Shown: one piece after another, positions 8,301-11,370 of the stretch | Layout of the letters: the number at the start of each line of letters is the position of its first letter | Numbering within the stretch: the first letter of the stretch is position 1 | Assembly (NCBI RefSeq): GCF_003477995.1 | Contig: NZ_QUEM01000049.1 | Location: 1 to 11,370, forward strand | Direction: 5' to 3' | DNA: 11,370 bases | Source of the DNA: Bacteroides sp. OF04-15BH | Lineage (GTDB): Bacteria; Bacteroidota; Bacteroidia; Bacteroidales; Bacteroidaceae | Notes under the pieces: model-generated | Told to the model about the DNA's origin: nothing | Database searches by the model: none | What the model saw: only the letters and a program-made list of their open reading frames with translations | Translations under genes and position numbers: made by a program

Positions 8301-8659
8301 GCAGCCGGCTGAATACCGTTAAAGTTCCAGCTTGGGAGCTGAATCACATTGCTGTTCGCATCGGTCTGCGTATTGTAATTCAACGTCCAGTTGGTCACAC
8401 GGTGACGGGCTGCATTCATTCCCGACATCAGACTGCATCGAGTCGGCGAAGAAATGGCGCAAGCGTATGCCTGCATGAATTTTACTCCATTTTGGGCCAT
8501 CTTCTCCATATTCGGAGTGTTATAACGACGGTTCAGCGGAGTTTCTTCCTTATAGAAAGGAACGGATGTCTCCTGCCATCCCATATCGTCTACCAAAAAC
8601 AGAATGATGTTCGGATGCTCCTGTGAGGGGACCAGATTGGTGTTTCTTCCTGTGCCCAA
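5351..8659 (-). CDS. Multidomain S1-family sulfatase, N-terminally frameshifted
   Basis: The open frame has 1102 codons. Residues about 15-490 form a complete arylsulfatase-type (S1) catalytic domain that would hydrolyse sulfate esters. Visible active-site residues are D24-D25 (FLVDDMG), the formylglycine site S-S-P-T-R (70-74, then SG at 79-80), K152 and H154 (CGKAHFG), H243 (YAIHTPY), D310-N311 (MADNGG) and K335 (GGKGSAYEGG). The modified residue is Ser70, so maturation would need an anaerobic anSME-type enzyme, not encoded here. Beyond it lie two similar, possibly beta-trefoil or lectin-like modules (about 531-690 and 760-920), a helical spacer between them (about 697-757), a beta-sandwich-like module (about 930-1045), and a tail (about 1074-1102, KIYDLIGRRV then KGIYIQNG) resembling T9SS-type sorting tails. 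Typical gut sulfatases have about 500 residues. This frame starts at a TTG inside the signal-peptide region; the natural start is the ATG at 8718 in another frame. Substrate unknown; sulfated glycan (mucin or glycosaminoglycan) is inference. Confidence 0.9.
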   Translation of the reverse strand: MGTGRNTNLVPSQEHPNIILFLVDDMGWQETSVPFYKEETPLNRRYNTPNMEKMAQNGVKFMQAYACAISSPTRCSLMSGMNAARHRVTNWTLNYNTQTDANSNVIQLPSWNFNGIQPAAKATAHDLANGTPITAFPEILQKAGYYTIHCGKAHFGSETTTGADPSNFGFDVNIAGAANGGPGSYLAENEYGSGSFHVSGLEKYYNTGTFLTEALTLEALKAIEKPINENRPFYLYMSHYAIHTPYDADTRYTGNYTNYFDEQLQANLNNQEINHAALVEGMDKSLGDILKYLEDHPDVAKNTVVLFMADNGGQAVSVRQGRANYDQNWPARGGKGSAYEGGVHEPMMLYWPGNDKVQPGTENQSRIMIEDFFPTILDLAGVEDYETVQKVDGKSFADILRDPSIERTRTNIWHFPNLWGESQDKAEGYGAYSAILKGDYRMIYFWESQERRLYNIKEDIGERNNLAKTEPELLKELSKELTDSLKAYDAQRPSYKETGEVIPWPDEAPAPVEIGEAVPVTPGIFKYSTEDVKYYYRISDNRGSQSGNSNFYWTLGEHNGYKAIQATQEQFANAYDATQQYFYFMPGSDETHFTMYTVDGRKVNYVDGKTGSGWNGGNIGSDVTTPYMQYGTDEAGEFQLISIGSIGRYAIKAPNGDILNDRGTGNGSAANMKWVINTYSGITLNDAGSNYKFTAVPGNSISGLITELYKKYQKNADYVGAHDISTVTPIYEEALKDPDLEDLKAMEDAYAQTPTLEMETGKIYRLRNYMRKISTGNTACNGAGGYLEQMDVNNPDHNLCKNGGYSAVDANNAHANALWRAVPAGAEGTFYLLNLNTGKYISKTGVANNAYAQATENESEALALKLVPYGDLQFKVAVASNESLRLHISGLANSGSSARLMFYNGEDKGTASAWYMIHARDIDVTTKKSADGNFASAYLPVAVDMPEGLKAYSGKVNGEVLTLTEINGTVPAETGMVLKGEEAKAYTLPIVDDEVSPLENNELQGSLIYKATEGMPYFLLSVTEDKADYQPVTADYLTGNAAWVDGTGITAPNGLALDMGVHVGIDQVEADKKDAKIYDLIGRRVKRPAKGIYIQNGQKVIY

Positions 8660-8718
8660 ACGCTACCAGGAAGAGCTGCTCCCGCGAGCAACATACTAAA
8701 AGGTAAAAAATGCTTCAT
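8590..8718 (-). pseudogene. Detached signal peptide of the sulfatase (frameshift)
   Basis: An ATG at 8718 opens a 42-codon frame beginning MKHFLPFSML, then LAGAALPGSVWAQEE. This is a textbook Sec signal peptide with cleavage expected after WAQ or WA. The frame runs out of phase into the sulfatase sequence and stops at a TAG (8592-8590) inside the codons for LVD of the catalytic domain. The sulfatase frame itself is closed upstream by a TAG at 8665-8663. The two frames overlap only from 8662 to 8592, so one base must be missing in that interval (or two extra). Candidate sites are the AAA in GAAGAAACACC and the CCCC in TGGTCCCCT. Restoring one A would give AQEENTNLVPSQEHPN; restoring one C would give AQEETPIWSPSQEHPN. 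A gene spanning 5351-8718 would encode about 1121 residues. Confidence 0.8.
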
Positions 8719-8751
8719 GATATAGGGGTTTATATTATTGGTATTAGCTTC

Positions 8752-8759
8752 CAAATATA
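8752..8759 (-). promoter_or_regulatory. Candidate -7 box for the sulfatase gene
   Basis: On the minus strand this reads TATATTTG, an exact match to the Bacteroidota -7 consensus, 33 bp before the ATG at 8718. It supports 8718 as the true start of the sulfatase gene and suggests transcription independent of the upstream outer-membrane protein gene. A -33 TTTG at the standard distance is not obvious. The leader would be about 25-30 nt without a clear Shine-Dalgarno. The rest of the 8719-8832 spacer is AT-rich and shows no strong terminator. Confidence 0.5.
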
Positions 8760-8832
8760 CGTAAATTTCAGATATGGAAGCGCGCGTTCACTCTTTTTCA
8801 AAAAATGCTTATTCTTTTTTAACGTTACATTT

Positions 8833-11322
8833 TTAACTATTACCTGGAGTTTCGCTACCGGAAGAAGCATTGCTTCCTCCTGCCTTCACATCATCATTCT
8901 GAATGCTGCGCTCAGTCTTTTTCACCTGTGCCTTCAGGTCACCGAAACGCCAGCTCACACTGCAACCGAAATTCATGGCCGAGTATTTGCTCTTGCTCTG
9001 CAACCGGAATGTTTCGGTAAGCGTTTCGTGTGTCGTGGTCTGATACTTATTTAAGAAGTTATTGGCATACAGGGACACATTCAGGCGTTTTTCTTTCAGG
9101 AACGAACGGCTCAGGTTCAATCCGTAAAAGTAATAAGAGGCTCCTTCGCCCTGCAAGGTCTGTCTCGGGGTGCTGCCTCCTCCAAAGAGACTCAGGCGCA
9201 AGTCCCAGGGCAGGGTCTGCTGGGCATTCAGGAAGAGATTACCGGAAAAACCGCGGTTGTCCGCAGACAGCTGTGCACTATGCAACACGGAATGCACTCC
9301 GGACAGGTTTACCGACAGACGGGTCTTGCTTCCGGGATTCCAGTTGGCCCACAGCGACAAGGTGGTCTGGTGGGTCTTGCCCACATTGCCATAGGTCGTT
9401 TCCTGCACCCCTTCGTTCATAAACGAGTAGGACTCGATGCCATTGCCCACATAACGGTAGGACAGGCTGGCGTTCAGACTGAACTTGGCCGAAAAATAGC
9501 TGTAGGACAGACCGGTGATATGTGCCTTCTCGGTATCCAGATCGGGATTACCGTAACGCACGGACACCGGATTGCTGGTGTCGCGGAACGGGTTCAGATA
9601 CCAGATGCCGGGACGGTTGATACGCATGTTGTAATTGAGGCGCAAGGTAGAGGTCTGCCCCAGCATATAAGACAGGTTCACGCTGGGCACCCAGTCGTTG
9701 AAACCGGCCTGAAAGTCGCGTTCGGGCTGCAAGGCATATTCCACATTCATAAAGGTGTGTTCATAACGCACTCCGGCGCGCAGTCCCATCTGTTTCCATT
9801 TGAGCTGATAGTCGGCATAAGCGGCCAGAATGTTCTGTCCCTGCTCATACTGTGAGGAGAGTTGCTCCTGCTCCACCATCACGCCCTGGTCGTCCTCCTG
9901 CAATGAATGACTGTCGCTGCTGTTCAGGCGGTAGATGTATTTCATACCGGCATCAAAAGAGTGCTTCTCGTTGACTGGAAGCACATAGTCCACCTGAGCG
10001 GTATGCTCGGATGTGTGCGCCTTGTTGTCGTACGACTGCCGCCGAAGGGCATAAGGCACATCGGTGATTTCTTCGTAACGGGTGTCCGTCTCATTTTCAT
10101 TGGGCGAGGTGTTCATCTTGTAGGACAGGGTGAGATATTCTCCGGGCTTGCGGAAAGTGTGCTGATAATCCAGATTCACGCCCAGATTCATCCAGTCGTT
10201 CTGTGCGTCGTTGAGCATCCGGTAGCGGTAACGCTCCGTCTGGTCGGTCCGCCTCATCTGGGTCAGGGTATTTCCATCAGCAGAATAGCCTCCTTCGAAG
10301 AGGTTGGCCGAAAGGGTAATCAGATTCAGCGTGTCTATTTCGTAACTGGCTTCCAGGCTTCCGAATTGAAAAGAACTATTTGATTTGGAAGTTCCGTCCT
10401 GAAGCAGGTGACGGAATTCTTCCGAAGTAAAATCTTCGCGCTCACTGGTATTATATCCGGTGGGGGTATGGTGACGGCTATAGGAATAGTTACCACTCAC
10501 GGTAAATTTTCCCATCTGGGCCGTGACATAGGCATTACCGCCCAGCCCCGTATTGCGTGCCTGGACTCCCAGCGTGGCATTATAGCCCTGCATCCGGGCA
10601 TCGGTGGTCACAATATTCAGAATACCGCCCACCCCTTCGGCATCATATTTGGCTCCGGGGTCGGTAATCACTTCAATGCGTTTGATGGTACTGGCCGGCA
10701 GACTGCGCAACACTTCCTTGGGGTTGTTGCTCATCAGGGTATTCGGCTTGCCGTTTACATGTACCTTGAAGCTTCCCGAGCCGTTCACCTGAATGTTGTC
10801 TTCGCCGTCTACGGTCACCAAAGGCACCTTGCGGAGCATCTCCAGCGTGGTGTTGGTCTGTGCGTCGGGATCATCTTCCACATTATAGGTCAGACGGTCT
10901 ATCTCGGCCTTGACCAGAAGTTTCTGGGCCACGACCTCGGTATTTTTCAACACCTCGGCGGTTTCTGAGGTATAAAGTGTCCCTAAATCAATCATTTTCT
11001 GCGAGGCGGTACAGGTAAACTCACGGACAAGCGTGCGCTTTCCCATCGAAGAGATGGAAATACGGTAGATCCCTTCCGCAGGAAGAGAGAGCTGGAACAC
11101 TCCGTCCAGACCGGTCACGGCCATACGCACCACTTTTTCGGGAGCATCGGGGCGCACCACCCGGATGGTGGCATAGGGTTCTTTTTCCTGTAACAGGGAG
11201 TCAACAAGCACTCCTTTCACCTGAAAGGTGGTATCAGAATGCTGTTCGGGATTCTGAGCCTGAGCCGCAACGCTGCCCAACGCGCAGCAACATAGCCCAA
11301 GAATCATTCTTTTTCGTTTCAT
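8833..11322 (-). CDS. TonB-dependent receptor-like outer-membrane protein (OMP_b-brl_3)
   Basis: An 829-residue outer-membrane protein. A Sec signal peptide (MKRKRMILGL then CCCALGSVAAQAQ, about 1-23) precedes a carboxypeptidase-D regulatory-like beta domain (about 33-115: VKGVLVDSLLQEKEPYATIRV, GIYRISISSMGKRT). Next comes a TonB plug-type domain (about 125-245) with LRKVPLVTVDGEDNIQVNG, FKVHVNGKPN, ASTIKRIEVITDPGAKYD and GVGGILNIVTT. The rest is a 22-strand-type beta-barrel of the OMP_b-brl_3 family, with YLNPFRDTSNPVSVRYGNPDL about two-thirds along. The C-terminus (SWRFGDLKAQVKKTERSIQNDDV plus a Gly/Ser tail) is typical of this group. It is shorter than SusC proteins (about 1000 residues) and no SusD partner is visible, so it is probably not a Sus-type importer. 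Ligand unknown. It lies 114 bp upstream of the sulfatase on the same strand. The ATG at 11322 begins the signal peptide directly. Confidence 0.9.
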   Translation of the reverse strand: MKRKRMILGLCCCALGSVAAQAQNPEQHSDTTFQVKGVLVDSLLQEKEPYATIRVVRPDAPEKVVRMAVTGLDGVFQLSLPAEGIYRISISSMGKRTLVREFTCTASQKMIDLGTLYTSETAEVLKNTEVVAQKLLVKAEIDRLTYNVEDDPDAQTNTTLEMLRKVPLVTVDGEDNIQVNGSGSFKVHVNGKPNTLMSNNPKEVLRSLPASTIKRIEVITDPGAKYDAEGVGGILNIVTTDARMQGYNATLGVQARNTGLGGNAYVTAQMGKFTVSGNYSYSRHHTPTGYNTSEREDFTSEEFRHLLQDGTSKSNSSFQFGSLEASYEIDTLNLITLSANLFEGGYSADGNTLTQMRRTDQTERYRYRMLNDAQNDWMNLGVNLDYQHTFRKPGEYLTLSYKMNTSPNENETDTRYEEITDVPYALRRQSYDNKAHTSEHTAQVDYVLPVNEKHSFDAGMKYIYRLNSSDSHSLQEDDQGVMVEQEQLSSQYEQGQNILAAYADYQLKWKQMGLRAGVRYEHTFMNVEYALQPERDFQAGFNDWVPSVNLSYMLGQTSTLRLNYNMRINRPGIWYLNPFRDTSNPVSVRYGNPDLDTEKAHITGLSYSYFSAKFSLNASLSYRYVGNGIESYSFMNEGVQETTYGNVGKTHQTTLSLWANWNPGSKTRLSVNLSGVHSVLHSAQLSADNRGFSGNLFLNAQQTLPWDLRLSLFGGGSTPRQTLQGEGASYYFYGLNLSRSFLKEKRLNVSLYANNFLNKYQTTTHETLTETFRLQSKSKYSAMNFGCSVSWRFGDLKAQVKKTERSIQNDDVKAGGSNASSGSETPGNS

Positions 11323-11342
11323 GGCTTTATCTAAAACCTGTT

Positions 11343-11362
11343 GGCGGAATTAAAAAACCGCC
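11343..11362 (-). other. Small stem-loop upstream of the outer-membrane protein gene
   Basis: GGCGG (11343-11347) and CCGCC (11358-11362) pair around an A/T-only 10-nt loop, 20 bp before the start codon on the minus strand. It could be part of the 5' leader or the end of an upstream unit that lies outside the window. The stem is only 5 bp and its T-run is in the loop, so it is not a normal terminator. No TAnnTTTG box is seen in the 48 bp available upstream of the gene. Confidence 0.3.
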
Positions 11363-11370
11363 TGAAAATT

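Noticed and set aside
5999..8626. An 875-codon plus-strand open frame opposite the sulfatase gene
   Set aside because: It is exactly antisense to the sulfatase and encodes a low-quality sequence rich in Ile, Arg, Gly and His with no domain. The sulfatase frame has a full active site, so the antisense frame is a by-product of codon usage.
8590..8662. Programmed -1 ribosomal frameshift joining signal peptide and sulfatase
   Set aside because: No canonical X XXY YYZ slippery heptamer is present in the overlap and no strong downstream stem is evident. A simple 1-nt indel or sequencing error is more likely.
8590..8718. Phase variation by homopolymer slippage at the sulfatase start
   Set aside because: The longest runs in the frame overlap are only AAA and CCCC, too short to be typical phase-variable tracts. 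The AAAAAA run near 8705 is upstream of the lesion and in frame with the signal peptide.
8801..8834. Stem AAAAATG / CATTTTT at the end of the outer-membrane protein gene as a terminator
   Set aside because: It is only 7 bp, almost entirely A-T, and overlaps the stop codon. Such pairing is expected by chance in this AT-rich spacer.
9280..10968. Several plus-strand open frames of 150-190 codons opposite the outer-membrane protein gene
   Set aside because: All lie inside a clearly real 829-residue gene on the other strand, have no recognisable domains or promoter, and look like codon-bias shadows.
11254..11322. Cys-Cys-Cys in the signal peptide of the outer-membrane protein as a lipobox
   Set aside because: The residues before the Cys (LGLC) do not fit a lipobox, and a normal signal-peptidase I site (AQAQ) follows. 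A barrel protein of this family is not expected to be a lipoprotein.

Overview
The window looks like chromosomal DNA of a gut-type member of the Bacteroidales (Bacteroides, Phocaeicola or a relative). The reasons are promoter elements of the Bacteroidota TAnnTTTG type, a DUF3332-type lipoprotein, a long Ser-type S1 sulfatase with Bacteroidota C-terminal modules, and an outer-membrane protein of the OMP_b-brl_3 / CarboxypepD_reg type. I cannot fix the genus from the sequence alone. No tRNA, rRNA, CRISPR array, insertion sequence or phage gene is visible.

Layout. (1) At 150-1652, minus strand, an AT-rich 500-residue lipoprotein ends in a DUF3298/RsiV-like domain. A possible terminator lies beyond it near the left edge. 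(2) A 237-bp divergent spacer carries a good Bacteroidota -7 box facing right. It leads into a two-gene plus-strand unit: a MATE efflux transporter (1890-3254) followed 30 bp later by an MFS transporter (3285-4460). (3) A strong stem-loop at 4486-4529 separates this unit from a convergent small DUF3332 lipoprotein gene (4561-5109, minus). (4) A strong terminator at 5284-5328 closes a minus-strand pair: a very long sulfatase (5351-8659, with its signal peptide encoded out of frame at 8590-8718), preceded by a TonB-dependent-receptor-like outer-membrane protein (8833-11322).

How the genes work together. The MATE and MFS genes probably form a small efflux operon of unknown substrate. The outer-membrane protein and the sulfatase share a strand and are 114 bp apart, but a promoter-like box before the sulfatase suggests at least partly separate transcription. 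No SusD, glycoside hydrolase or regulator is visible, so this is not a standard polysaccharide utilization locus within the window.

The most notable point is that the sulfatase is broken at its extreme N-terminus. A clean Sec signal peptide starts at an ATG at 8718, but it is one base out of frame with the otherwise intact 1102-codon sulfatase frame. The two open frames overlap only between about 8592 and 8662. This is either a natural 1-nt indel that leaves the enzyme without export, or a sequencing or assembly error. The sulfatase also has about 600 residues beyond its catalytic domain, with a possible duplicated module and a T9SS-like C-terminal tail. I see no convincing evidence of an entirely new multi-gene system.
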